Of a stretch of 64,000 nucleotides of DNA, positions 36,055 to 44,707 are shown one piece after another. Made by a program: the position numbers and the translations under genes. Every line of letters starts with the position of its first letter. Position 1 is the first letter of the stretch. The notes under the pieces were generated by a model. The model ran no database searches, was not told the origin of the DNA, and worked only from the letters and a program-made list of their open reading frames with translations. Location of the stretch: NCBI GenBank assembly GCA_951812795.1, contig OX638325.1:434001-498000 (forward strand). The letters run 5' to 3'. The DNA is from an uncultured Dehalococcoidia bacterium. Its GTDB lineage: Bacteria > Chloroflexota > Dehalococcoidia > Lucifugimonadales > Lucifugimonadaceae.

Positions 36055-38925
36055 ATGACTACCGTTGCCATGAACCCCATAGCCCAAACTACGACGAAGT
36101 GGTTGGACTTGCGAGTAAACGGTGTGACAGTCCAGACCGCTGATGGTTCGCGGGTGCTGGATGCGGTGAATGATGCGGGATTCGAGGTTCCGACGCTTTG
36201 TTACGACGAGCGGGTTGGTGCTCAGGGTACGTGCCGCATGTGTCTCGTCGAAGTCGAAGTAAACGGGCGAACGGAGCAAGTGGCGTCGTGCACTGCCTTT
36301 GCGGAAGACGACATGTCGGTTGCAACACACACCGAGGAGATCAAGGACTATCGCAAGACGTTGCTTGAGATGCTCCTTTCGGAAATGGCGTCGATGAACG
36401 CCAACCCCTACTCAAACAAGGTTGGACCAACGGAGTTCGATCGTGCGGTCGAGGAGTATGAAGCTCGCCAAGACGCGTTCCCGCAGCTACGCGCCCGGGA
36501 GAAGGCCTCGCACGACACCAATCCCTTTATTCAACGGGACTACGATTACTGCATCGCTTGCTACCGTTGCACCAACATTTGCAACGATTGGGAGCAAGCT
36601 GGGGCCATCACGGTTGACGGTCGGGGTCAAGACTCGAGCATCTTCACTTTCTTCGATAACGAATTGATGGATTCGCCGTGCACATTTTGCGGTCAGTGCA
36701 TCAATACCTGCCCTACTGGCGCGTTGACCGACCGCAAAGTGGTTAGTCAGGACATCGCTGCGCAAAACGTCGATCACACCCAGACCGTCTGCCCGTACTG
36801 CGGTGTGGGTTGCGGTATCGAATTGTTGACCCATGATGGCGAGATCATAGGCGCCGAGCCGGATTTCTCTGCGCCGAGCCGAGGGTCGTTGTGCGTGAAG
36901 GGGCAGTTCGCCTCTTGGGAGTTCGTACGGAGCGAAGAGAGACTTCGTCATCCCTTGATAAAGCAGACAGACGGAACCTTCCACCAAGCATCTTGGGGCG
37001 AAGCCCTTGATCTCGTGACCAGCAAGTTCAAAGGCGCAATCGCCACCGAGGGGCCAGATTCGATTGTTTGCTGGGCTTCGGCACGCGTGGTGACTGAGGC
37101 AAACTACCTGATGCAGAAGTTCGCGCGCGTCGCGATTGGGACGAATAATATCGACAACTGTTCTCGCACTTGACACGCTCCGTCGGTCGCCGGTCTGGCG
37201 GTCATGGTAGGAAGAGGAGCGATGTCGAACTCGATCGAGGAGTTGGCGGGCTCCGACTTCTTGCTCGTTACAGGTTCAAACACTACCGAGGCCCACCCGG
37301 TCATCTCTCTGCGCATGAAGCGCGCGGTCAAGAACGGCGCGAAGTTGGTGGTGGTCGATCCTCGGAAGATCGAACTTACGAAATGGGCAACGAGACACGT
37401 TCAGATTCGGGTAGGCACCGACATACCATTCTTCAACGCCGTGGCCAATGTCATCATCAACGAAGGCCTCCACGACGGTGAATTCATCAAGTACCGTACG
37501 GAGGGGTTCGCCGCGTTCGCTCGGCATGTTCAGATGTACACGCCCGAGTATTCGGCCGAAATCTGCGGCATCACGCCGGAAGAGATCGTCGATACCGCCC
37601 GCGACTTCGCCGCGGCGGCGCCGAAATCTTCGATCTGTTACACCCTCGGGATTACGGAACACTCTTGCGGATCGCACAACGTTCAATCACTAGGAAATTT
37701 GGGATTGCTGTGCGGAACCTTGGGGGTACCGAACGGTGGTGTGAATCCCCTACGCGGTCAGAACAATGTTCAAGGAGCTGGCGACGCGGGTTGCATCCCG
37801 ACCGATCTCCCCGGATACCAAAAAGTTGAGCGCCCCGGAATCCGCGACATCTTTGAGAAGTCGTGGGGCGAACCGCTGCCGCGGCGCAGAGGCATCACCA
37901 AGATCACCGCGATGGAGCAGATGATTAAAGGACGCGTCAAAGCGGTTTACGTGATGGGCGAAAACACGATCGTGTCGGACCCGCACGCTAATCATGCCGA
38001 ACACGCCCTCAAGTCGGTCGATTTCCTTGTGGTTCAAGACATATTCTTGACCGAGACCGCGCAGTTGGCAGACGTGGTTCTACCGGCCGCCGCGTTCGCA
38101 GAGTCGGACGGTACGTTCGCCAATAGCGAGCGTCGTGTGCAGCGGGTACGCCCCGCGGTCACGCCACCAGGTGAGGCCAAAACCGACGTCGAGATACTGC
38201 TTTCGCTATTCGAGCGGATGGGTAAAAAGCAGACGATGGAGACACCTAAGGATGTCTTCAATGAGATGCGGAGTGTGACGCCGATCTATGGCGGGATTTC
38301 GCATGAAAGGCTGGACCGTGAGGGCGGTATCCAGTGGCCGTGCGGCGATGAGGATGATCCGGGCACGGAGTATTTGCACGGCGACGAGTTCTCGACCGGC
38401 TTCCCGGGCTTTTTCGCTCCGGTGGATCACATCCCGCCGGCGGAGGAACCGGACGACGAGTTTCCTTGGTTATTGACGACTGGTCGAAGGCGATCCACGT
38501 ATCACACTGGGACGCAGACAGGTAAGGCAACCGGTTTCCAACATCTGGTGCCCCACGAAATGTTGGAGATCAATCCGCTAGACGCAGAGGAGATGGGTTT
38601 GGCTGACGGTGATTTGTTAGACGTAGCTTCTCGCCGAGGCAAGGTGACCGTCTCCGCGCGCATCACCGAGCGCTCGCCCCGTGGCCTCGTGTTTATGTCG
38701 TTTGCTTTTCCCGAGATTACCCGAACAAATGATGTGACGTCAGATGCCTACGACTTCATCACCGAGACGCCGGAATTCAAGGCTTGCGCGGTGAAGATTT
38801 CGAAGTCGGAGTATCAGGACGAGGACTTTAGACGGGCGCAGCGGCGGATCCGGTTGGCGGGAGAGGTTAAGCAGCCTACGGAGTTGATGCCGGTCAATGG
38901 GCGACGGGTTGGGATGGGTCACTGA
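36055..38925 (+). CDS. fdhA: Selenocysteine-containing formate dehydrogenase, catalytic subunit
   Basis: One 956-residue protein read through an in-frame TGA at 37171 (Sec, residue 373). Domains: NuoG-like [2Fe-2S] domain (LCYDERVGAQGTCRMCLVE), His-Cys cluster region, two [4Fe-4S] ferredoxin motifs (CIACYRCTNICNDW, CTFCGQCINTCPTG), the molybdopterin-type [4Fe-4S] motif (CPYCGVGCGIE ... GSLCVKG), then NIDNCSRT-Sec-HAPSVAGL as in FdhF, and the bis-MGD domains with the C-terminal SFAFPEITRTNDVTSDAYD. It oxidises formate to CO2 or reduces CO2, probably with NAD-linked partner subunits not found here. ATG 36055 is preferred to TTG 36046. A frameshift or two separate genes is excluded because both halves share one frame. 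Confidence 0.9.
37171..37173 (+). other. Selenocysteine codon (TGA)
   Basis: TGA lies where formate dehydrogenases have Sec or Cys, between NCSRT and HAPSVAGL. The downstream codons align with the E. coli fdhF site as I recall it (CAC then a Pro-Ser-Val-Ala-Gly-Leu stretch). Confidence 0.88.
37185..37203 (+). promoter_or_regulatory. Bacterial SECIS hairpin
   Basis: GGUCGCCGGUCUGGCGGUC folds into a seven-pair stem (two G-U pairs) with the loop GGUCU, the SelB-binding loop of E. coli fdhF. The stem begins 11 bases after the TGA, the spacing required in E. coli. Confidence 0.85.
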
Positions 38926-39107
38926 TCACCCGGTTGTCTTGACCTCAATTCTCGTACCGTTGGTCCATAAAAGTTAAATCTGGCAGCATATGCTCGTTGA
39001 CAAACTTGAAGCTGTCGTCACCGGCGCCGTTTTATTCGCCAAATCCAACAAGTTCGCAACGTTTTCCCATCGAAAGATCCGATAGGGAACCTGGGACTTA
39101 CGATGAG

Positions 39108-40013
39108 CTAAACCGGCGTCTGCCTTGGGTGCATTCTTGATGCCCAGAATGCGGGGTCGCCTGCGGATGGGAAGGTTACGTGTTCGACGATGCAGCGTGG
39201 TTGGCGGTTTATGGCCCAGTTGCCGAGGTTGTCGAGTACCCAACTGGTGGCGGCCTGAGGCCTGCGCGAAGCTGATGCGCTTCCGAGGTCCGACGGCATC
39301 TCGCGGTAGTCGATGTCTCGATCCTGCGAACCATTCAGCATCTCAATGGCATGGTGATCAACGACTTTGCCGCCTGACATATTGATAACCGTCGCACCCA
39401 CGTCGACCAGGCGAAGTTCACGGTGCGACAGCAATGGATCCGACGTGGGTCCGTGATGAACTGCGATAAACACGACGTCGCTGCGAGACATGAGCATGTC
39501 GAGCGACGAACGGCGGGCACCCACGCGTTGGAACGACTGCTGTGTTGGAGTCCGAATGTCGTTGACCCAGATCTTCGCCCCTAACTCGTTCAGTCGCTTG
39601 CCAAGCTCATTTCCCAAGGACCCGAAACCGACGATTCCGGCGACGCGGAGCCGGGTTCGACTACGGTCAGAAGATCGGCGTTCGATTTCTCGCCATTGGT
39701 CAACCGCCCAATCAGCTGGGTCATCAACCAACAGGGAAGAAGCATTGGCCACCGTGAGATTCTCGTCGGACATGTTCGGTGCACCAGAACCACAATCGAT
39801 CAGCTGAAGGAATCGAACCGTTTCTGGTAGTTGGCCGATTTCATGTAAATGGGTTTCGCTATCGGTTACCAAGACCTCGGCGCCGCCGATGCGGTCTGTT
39901 AACTCGTAGTTGCCAAGATCAAGATTGCTGGCGATTTGCAGTGCGTTTTCTAGCGCGGATCGAATGGCCGGGCGTCGCGGCAGCGCCAGAGTTATTATGT
40001 GTCGTCGTGTCAC
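39108..40013 (-). CDS. D-2-hydroxyacid dehydrogenase-like protein with altered active site
   Basis: 301 residues. The NAD-binding domain is clear (VAGIVGFGSLGNELGKRLNELG, then DIRTPTQ, then SDVVFIAVHHGP and GATVINMSGGKVVDHHAIEML). The Arg usually found in the N-T-x-R-G motif is replaced (NMSGG), and the catalytic His of the TPHIAG segment is not visible (SASRRPQAATSW). Catalysis of the usual reaction is therefore doubtful; it may have another role or be decaying. It converges with nothing close and is divergent from the CitE-like gene. Confidence 0.72.
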   Translation of the reverse strand: MTRRHIITLALPRRPAIRSALENALQIASNLDLGNYELTDRIGGAEVLVTDSETHLHEIGQLPETVRFLQLIDCGSGAPNMSDENLTVANASSLLVDDPADWAVDQWREIERRSSDRSRTRLRVAGIVGFGSLGNELGKRLNELGAKIWVNDIRTPTQQSFQRVGARRSSLDMLMSRSDVVFIAVHHGPTSDPLLSHRELRLVDVGATVINMSGGKVVDHHAIEMLNGSQDRDIDYREMPSDLGSASASRRPQAATSWVLDNLGNWAINRQPRCIVEHVTFPSAGDPAFWASRMHPRQTPV

Positions 40014-40047
40014 GGCAAGGTCTAAACTAACGGCTCAGGAGTTCTTG

Positions 40048-40980
40048 ATGTCATCCGAACAATTTTCGCACATCGACTTGCTGTGTCCACTATTTATTCC
40101 CGGTAATCGAGTAGACATGCTTGGCAAAGCCGGACGATATTCGCCGTCGGCCTTCATCCCAGATCTAGAAGATTCGGTACCGATGGCGAATAAAGGGGAA
40201 GCGAGAGAGGCCACGGCCAATGCTCTGCCTTCGATTTCCGCGCTCGGCAGGCCAGTGATTCCGCGTGTCAATTCATTGCCGACCGGGATGACCATGGACG
40301 ACTTGGAGACAGTGATCGGTCCGAACATCGTTGGGATCAGCATCGGCAAGGTCAACGGGCCATCGGATGTACGGGATGTCGACGAAATGATCGCAGAAGT
40401 GGAGAGAAACTGCGGATTGGTTGGCGGGTCGATCCGGATTTTGCCATGGTTGGAGACTGCGCGTGCAATCGTGAAGGCTTACGAGATATGTACAGCTTCC
40501 AAGCGCGTGCGCTGGGTCGCCTTTGGAGCTGAAGATTTCAGCGCGGATATGGGTATCAACCGGGAGGTCGATGTCGACTCGACCAACGTTGGCAGTCTAG
40601 ACGAGTATGGTGAAGCATCGTTGCTCTATGCGCGATCTGCCGTTGCGGTCGCGGCTCGGGCAGCGGAAGTTCAAGCTCTCGACACGCCGTACGTCAAGTT
40701 CCGCGACCAAGACGGATTGAAGAGTGAGGCTGGATTGGCTCGCAGATTGGGCTATACCGGCAAGTTCGCCATCCATCCTGGCCAAATCGAAGGCATTCAA
40801 ATGGTGTTTGCACCGTCCCAGCACGAGATTCATCGGGCAGAGAAAATCCTCGAAGCAGCGAGTGAGGCTGAGCGCATAGGACATGGGAGCCTTTCGTTCG
40901 ATGGTGAGATGATCGATGCACCGGTAGTGGCGCGGGCGATGAATATCTTGGCTCGCGCTGGCAAAGATAAGAATGATTGA
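40048..40980 (+). CDS. HpcH/HpaI aldolase / citrate lyase beta-like (CitE family)
   Basis: 310 residues, TIM-barrel CitE-like lyase. LLCPLFIPGNRVDMLGK, PSAFIPDLEDSVP, the metal-ligand Glu in ILPWLETARAI and Asp in FGAEDFSADMG, and GKFAIHPGQIEGI are all characteristic. Members cleave malyl-CoA, methylmalyl-CoA or citramalyl-CoA. ATG 40048 follows AGGAG. A MaoC-type hydratase follows 41 bases after the stop, a pairing typical of malyl-CoA/mesaconyl-CoA chemistry. Confidence 0.9.
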   Translation: MSSEQFSHIDLLCPLFIPGNRVDMLGKAGRYSPSAFIPDLEDSVPMANKGEAREATANALPSISALGRPVIPRVNSLPTGMTMDDLETVIGPNIVGISIGKVNGPSDVRDVDEMIAEVERNCGLVGGSIRILPWLETARAIVKAYEICTASKRVRWVAFGAEDFSADMGINREVDVDSTNVGSLDEYGEASLLYARSAVAVAARAAEVQALDTPYVKFRDQDGLKSEAGLARRLGYTGKFAIHPGQIEGIQMVFAPSQHEIHRAEKILEAASEAERIGHGSLSFDGEMIDAPVVARAMNILARAGKDKND

Positions 40981-41021
40981 CAATCGGATCCACGGATCAG
41001 GAGAAATCAAGGAGACAGATC

Positions 41022-41534
41022 GTGAGTGGAAACGCTAGTGCGACATTCGGAAAATTCTTCGAGGAATTCGAGGTCGGTGACGTATACCGCAACTGGCCCG
41101 GACGGACGATATCGGAGGCAGACGACACTTGGTTCTCCCTGCTGACACAGAACCAGAATCCGATACACATCGACGCCAACTACGCCGAAAATCACACAGC
41201 GCACCAGCAATGCTTGGTCAATGGCATTCTGGTGTTCGCAATCGTAATCGGCCAATGCGTGCCGAGCGTTTCGGGAAGGGCCATCGCCGCGCTTGAATAC
41301 GAGAAGATAACGCACGAGGGTCCGACATTCCACGGCGACACGATCTACTCGGAGGCGCATGTTCTCGACAAATGGGAGACTTCGAAGGGTGACCGCGGCG
41401 TCGTTCAGCTGGACTGTTTCGGCTTCAACCAACGGAACGAGCGGGTGTTGTCGGTTCGACGCACGGTGTTGATACCGAAGCGGAACCATCCGACGATGGG
41501 TGAGCATGCGGAGTTTTATCCAACCGTCAGTTAG
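41022..41534 (+). CDS. MaoC-like hydratase
   Basis: 170 residues, single hot-dog domain. Catalytic motif DTWFSLLTQNQNPIHIDANY (Asp, Asn and His of hydratase 2 type) and HQQCLVNGILVFAIVIGQ. It would hydrate an enoyl-CoA such as mesaconyl-CoA; the CitE-like gene upstream makes a C4-C5 dicarboxyl-CoA route plausible. Start GTG 41022 follows AAGGAG. Confidence 0.88.
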   Translation: MSGNASATFGKFFEEFEVGDVYRNWPGRTISEADDTWFSLLTQNQNPIHIDANYAENHTAHQQCLVNGILVFAIVIGQCVPSVSGRAIAALEYEKITHEGPTFHGDTIYSEAHVLDKWETSKGDRGVVQLDCFGFNQRNERVLSVRRTVLIPKRNHPTMGEHAEFYPTVS

Positions 41535-41755
41535 ATGTCCGTAGAGGAAATTGACTTTCTGCACTAATCACGAATAAGATTAAGTCGATACCTTGTTTTG
41601 GTGCGCCGATCCCAATGTGGCACTCAAAACGGTCGGTGAATCAGCGAGCTTAGGATCACAACGCTGCTGCTGTCACTCCCGGCACGGGTCCGACCACAAC
41701 GGTTCCCATGCGCAGGTGAGATAGACATCAGCGCAATTTCGAGGAACGATAACCC

Positions 41756-42982
41756 GTGCCACACGTCAACGGTCTCCGCTGCAAAGAATGCGGCACCGAC
41801 TACCCTATCGAGCCTCTCTACGTCTGCGACTTCTGCTTTGGGCCGCTTGAGGTCACCTACGATTACGACGCCGTCAGTCGTTCGATAAGCCGTGCGTCTA
41901 TCGAGCGCGGTCCCGCTACGCTTTGGCGCTACGCAGACCTTTTGCCGGCTGGCGCGTCGAACGCGGTCGACATTGGAGCTGGCCTGACCCCGCTGTTGAA
42001 GGCGGACAATCTTGGCGAGGTTCTGGGCCTGGACAATCTTTGGATAAAGAACGACACCGCGAATCCCACGCATTCGTTCAAAGATCGAGTTGTGTCGGTC
42101 GCGGCTACGAAGACGCTTGAATTCGGTTTCGACACACTGGCCTGCCCTTCAACTGGCAATCTTGCCGGCGCCACCGCAGCGCATGGACGTAAGGCAAAGC
42201 TCAACACGATGGTGTTCGTTCCGCACGATCTGGAAAGTGCGAAGATCAACATGGCCGCGATCTTCGGATCGGTGATCCTTGTGCGTGGCAACTATGACGA
42301 TGTGAATCGACTTTGCAGCGAGCTTGCCGACGAGCGCCGGTGGGCATTTGTGAACGTCAACATGCGTCCTTACTACTCGGAAGGCAGCAAGTCATTGGGC
42401 TTCGAGCTGGCGGAGCAACTCGGCTGGCGCGCGCCTCGGCACATCGTCGTGCCGGTCGCATCCGGGTCACTGTTGACGAAGGTTTGGAAGGGATTACGCG
42501 AATTCACGGACCTCGATTTGATCGACGACTCCCCGACTTCCATGCACGTCGCCCAAGCGGAGGGGTGCTCCCCTGTTGCCCGTGCCGTGCAGGAAGGCGA
42601 CAGCCATCCACGACCCGTTGTGCCCAACACCGTCGCCAAATCGCTGGCTATCGGAAGCCCGGCGGACGGTTATTACTCGGCGAAGATAGCGACTGAATCT
42701 GGCGGCAGAGGCTGTATAGTGCCTGAAGAAGATGTCGCGGCCGGAATTCGTCTCTTGGCGGAGACCGAGGGCATCTTTGCCGAAACCGCCGGCGGTGTCG
42801 TAATCTCTGCGCTCAAACAACTTGCTGAGAGCGGGGCGATCAGTCGGGACGAAGAGACGGTGGCGTTAATTACGGGTAGTGGATTGAAGACGATGGACGC
42901 GGTGGCCGATTCGATACGAGTGACGACAATCGATGCCGATGTAAGGTCGTTCGATGAGATGATGTTGGGTGCGGTAGCTTGA
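41756..42982 (+). CDS. thrC: Threonine synthase
   Basis: 408 residues from GTG 41756. N-terminal zinc ribbon (CKECGTDYPIEPLYVCDFC), then GLTPLLKADNL, PLP lysine in ANPTHSFKDRVV, STGNLAGATAAHG, and the C-terminal ALITGSGLKTMD. It converts O-phosphohomoserine to threonine. Complete and typical, unlike the shorter relative at 15773. The gap before it (41535-41755) holds no gene. Confidence 0.9.
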   Translation: MPHVNGLRCKECGTDYPIEPLYVCDFCFGPLEVTYDYDAVSRSISRASIERGPATLWRYADLLPAGASNAVDIGAGLTPLLKADNLGEVLGLDNLWIKNDTANPTHSFKDRVVSVAATKTLEFGFDTLACPSTGNLAGATAAHGRKAKLNTMVFVPHDLESAKINMAAIFGSVILVRGNYDDVNRLCSELADERRWAFVNVNMRPYYSEGSKSLGFELAEQLGWRAPRHIVVPVASGSLLTKVWKGLREFTDLDLIDDSPTSMHVAQAEGCSPVARAVQEGDSHPRPVVPNTVAKSLAIGSPADGYYSAKIATESGGRGCIVPEEDVAAGIRLLAETEGIFAETAGGVVISALKQLAESGAISRDEETVALITGSGLKTMDAVADSIRVTTIDADVRSFDEMMLGAVA

Positions 42983-43026
42983 GGCTCTGAAGCGCAATTT
43001 CAAATATAACGTTGAAAGAGTAGGTT

Positions 43027-43224
43027 GTGCCGACGGTTAGAGAGGCTATTCGCATTGTCGAACGTGATGGGTGGCGATTGGCGCGGACTCGTGGAAGTCA
43101 TCGAGTGTTCAAGCATCCGATCAAACCAGGCATCGTGGTCGTCGCGGGTAATCCGGGCGTAGATGTGCCGCAGGGAACGTGGAACGCTATATTGAAACAA
43201 GCCGGACTATCGAGGAGGAATTGA
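43027..43224 (+). CDS. hicA: HicA-family toxin (second locus)
   Basis: 65 residues from GTG 43027. Catalytic His in TRGSHRVFKHP and the GTWNAILKQAGL helix identify HicA. It is followed after two bases by hicB, the classical gene order, opposite to the locus at 30 kb. Confidence 0.88.
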   Translation: MPTVREAIRIVERDGWRLARTRGSHRVFKHPIKPGIVVVAGNPGVDVPQGTWNAILKQAGLSRRN

Positions 43225-43226
43225 TT

Positions 43227-43427
43227 ATGAAGTACGCCGTCGTCATCGAAAAGGGGCCAACCAGCTACGGGGCGCATGTCCCAGACCTTCCCGGGTGCTT
43301 TGCCGCCGCAGAGACCAGGGAAGAGGTGTGCACACTCATCAGAGATGCCATCGATCTCTACATCGAGGCGCTTGAGGAAGACGGGCTCCCGGTACCGGAA
43401 GCCAACTCGTATGAACTGGTGGAATAA
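43227..43427 (+). CDS. hicB: HicB-family antitoxin (second locus)
   Basis: 66 residues. MKYAVVIEKGPTSYGAHVP, then DLPGCFAAAETREEV, is the HicB RNase H-like fold, followed by the helix with ALEEDGLPVPEAN. ATG 43227 follows GAGGA. A second, N-truncated HicB follows at once. Confidence 0.87.
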   Translation: MKYAVVIEKGPTSYGAHVPDLPGCFAAAETREEVCTLIRDAIDLYIEALEEDGLPVPEANSYELVE

Positions 43428-43435
43428 AGGACTAG

Positions 43436-43732
43436 GCTTTCTCCGCCTACCTGCCCGACTTGCCCGGATGCATCGGCACCGATAAGAGCTGGCGCAATAT
43501 CCGGGATGTGATTCGAGAAGCGATCACGTTTCATATCGAATCTATGTTGGAAGGCGGTGAGCCGCTGCCCGATCGGCTTATGTCGGTGGAAGACGCCATG
43601 GCCTATCATTGTCGGAATCTTACCGATTCAAAAGAATCGTCGACCAAGTTTGACGACGTTCCCACGCTGTCCACCACTTTTGAGATGGTTGAGATTGAAG
43701 TTGCGCTTGATCCAGCCGGAGCCGTGGTTTGA
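43436..43732 (+). pseudogene. N-truncated HicB paralogue
   Basis: After TAG at 43433 the frame reads AFSAYLPDLPGCIGTDKSW and continues with REAITFHIESMLEGGEPLPD, a HicB fold lacking its first strand (about 15 residues). The normal start is missing; only a TTG at 43460 inside the domain could initiate. It sits 8 bases after the intact hicB, so it is the remnant of a neighbouring HicAB module or of a duplication. Its C-terminal part (to 43732) is longer than that of the intact copy. Confidence 0.7.
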
Positions 43733-43826
43733 ATGGGTACAATGACGCGTTGGCGGGAATGGTAGATTCACGCAGACCGTATGTTGGCGCGGTATTTGAG
43801 CTTCTTGAAGGAGTAGAGGTAACAAC

Positions 43827-43922
43827 ATGATCCCAGTGCTGATAGCGATTGTCGTCGCTTTCTTCGTGGCGGGTTTGATTTGGCTCTTGGTGGAGTGGAT
43901 GACGCCAAAAGACGCGACTTAG
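43827..43922 (+). CDS. Small single-pass membrane protein (31 residues)
   Basis: MIPVLIAIVVAFFVAGLIWL followed by a Trp-Met-Thr-Pro end and a Lys-Asp tail; nearly the whole peptide is one membrane helix. AGGAG/GAGG lies upstream at good distance. It is located in the accessory island between HicAB and the second aspartic protease pair. Small hydrophobic proteins of this size occur as toxins and as regulators of membrane proteins; which applies here is unknown. Confidence 0.55.
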   Translation: MIPVLIAIVVAFFVAGLIWLLVEWMTPKDAT

Positions 43923-44014
43923 TCTTTGCGCGTCGAGACGGTGGTTTCATTTGCTATCAGTGGTCTGAACCCATTTTAGCGATCGAGCTATCCGGGGTGT
44001 GCCCGAGTTCCGCG

Positions 44015-44383
44015 CTACGCAATCGGGGCGATGCTTACTGGACCTTCGGGAACGACGCGGACGTGTAGGTCGTGGTCGCGTAACATGGCCATGCCAATGA
44101 GAGGGTCGCCTTCGGTCGCATGGATTTCGACTTGTCGTTTCCGACCACCCCAATCTATCGAAGCGGTGTACACGTCGTTGTCGTTTGCCATAGTCAGCAT
44201 CTCTTTGAACGCAAACTCCAAATTTGAGGTGGTGATCGCGCCTACCGGAAGAGTCAAATGCTGTGTAAAACCGGTGTCGACCACCGCTTGAACTCGCGCC
44301 CGTGTGTTGGATTGACCGTAGACGAATACTTCGGCAACCGGTTGTAGGCTAGCCCCGTGCGCGATTACTCGACCAGCGACCAT
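44015..44383 (-). CDS. Retropepsin-like (clan AA) aspartic protease (copy B)
   Basis: 122 residues. The catalytic AVVDTGFTQHLTLP and the later WGGRKRQVEIHATEGDPLIG and VRVVPEGPVSIAPIA give the retropepsin-like plan with one D-T-G per chain. It begins inside the end of the small partner gene (19-base overlap), so it is translationally coupled. It ends properly, unlike copy A at 20800. Natural substrate unknown. Confidence 0.8.
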   Translation of the reverse strand: MVAGRVIAHGASLQPVAEVFVYGQSNTRARVQAVVDTGFTQHLTLPVGAITTSNLEFAFKEMLTMANDNDVYTASIDWGGRKRQVEIHATEGDPLIGMAMLRDHDLHVRVVPEGPVSIAPIA

Positions 44384-44649
44384 GATCCGGGCCTAGGTGG
44401 TGCGTATCCGATCGAACCGGTGGTGTAGGACCCGTGGAGCATTCGGAATATTTGGCCAGATGGTCGCCGCTTGCGGAGTGCGAGGGCTGTTTCTAATCCA
44501 TCCGTTCCGATGACGTAATCGCCTGATTCGACGTCGATGACGATGTACATGCCCAACTGATCGTCGGTGAGTTTGTGCTTGATGACGTTTTCGTAGAGTT
44601 CTTTGGCTCGTTCGAAGATATCGTCGTCTGTTTTGTTTGTGTTGACCAC
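44365..44649 (-). CDS. Small partner protein of an aspartic protease (copy B)
   Basis: 94 residues from GTG 44649, with AAGGG upstream. ERAKELYENVIKHKL, MYIVIDVESGDYVIGTDGL and ALRKRRPSGQ correspond to the copy A protein (AKRIYEEQ, HIVIDGISGDYEIG, RLMARHPDA), though the tails differ. The conserved core IVID-xx-SGDY-x-IG is the mark of this partner. Gene order and overlap with the protease are the same in both copies. Confidence 0.75.
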   Translation of the reverse strand: MVNTNKTDDDIFERAKELYENVIKHKLTDDQLGMYIVIDVESGDYVIGTDGLETALALRKRRPSGQIFRMLHGSYTTGSIGYAPPRPGSWSLVE

Positions 44650-44707
44650 GTCGCAATTCCCTTAGGTCATTAATATTACCACAAAAATGCTATGTTGTGT
44701 GCGGGCT

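Noticed and set aside
37174..38925. A separate second gene or frameshifted remnant of formate dehydrogenase
   Set aside because: It is in the same frame as the first half and begins with the conserved segment after Sec; the SECIS hairpin explains the TGA.
38991..39086. A 31-codon frame after the formate dehydrogenase
   Set aside because: No ribosome site, no hydrophobic or domain-like pattern, and it overlaps no operon signal.
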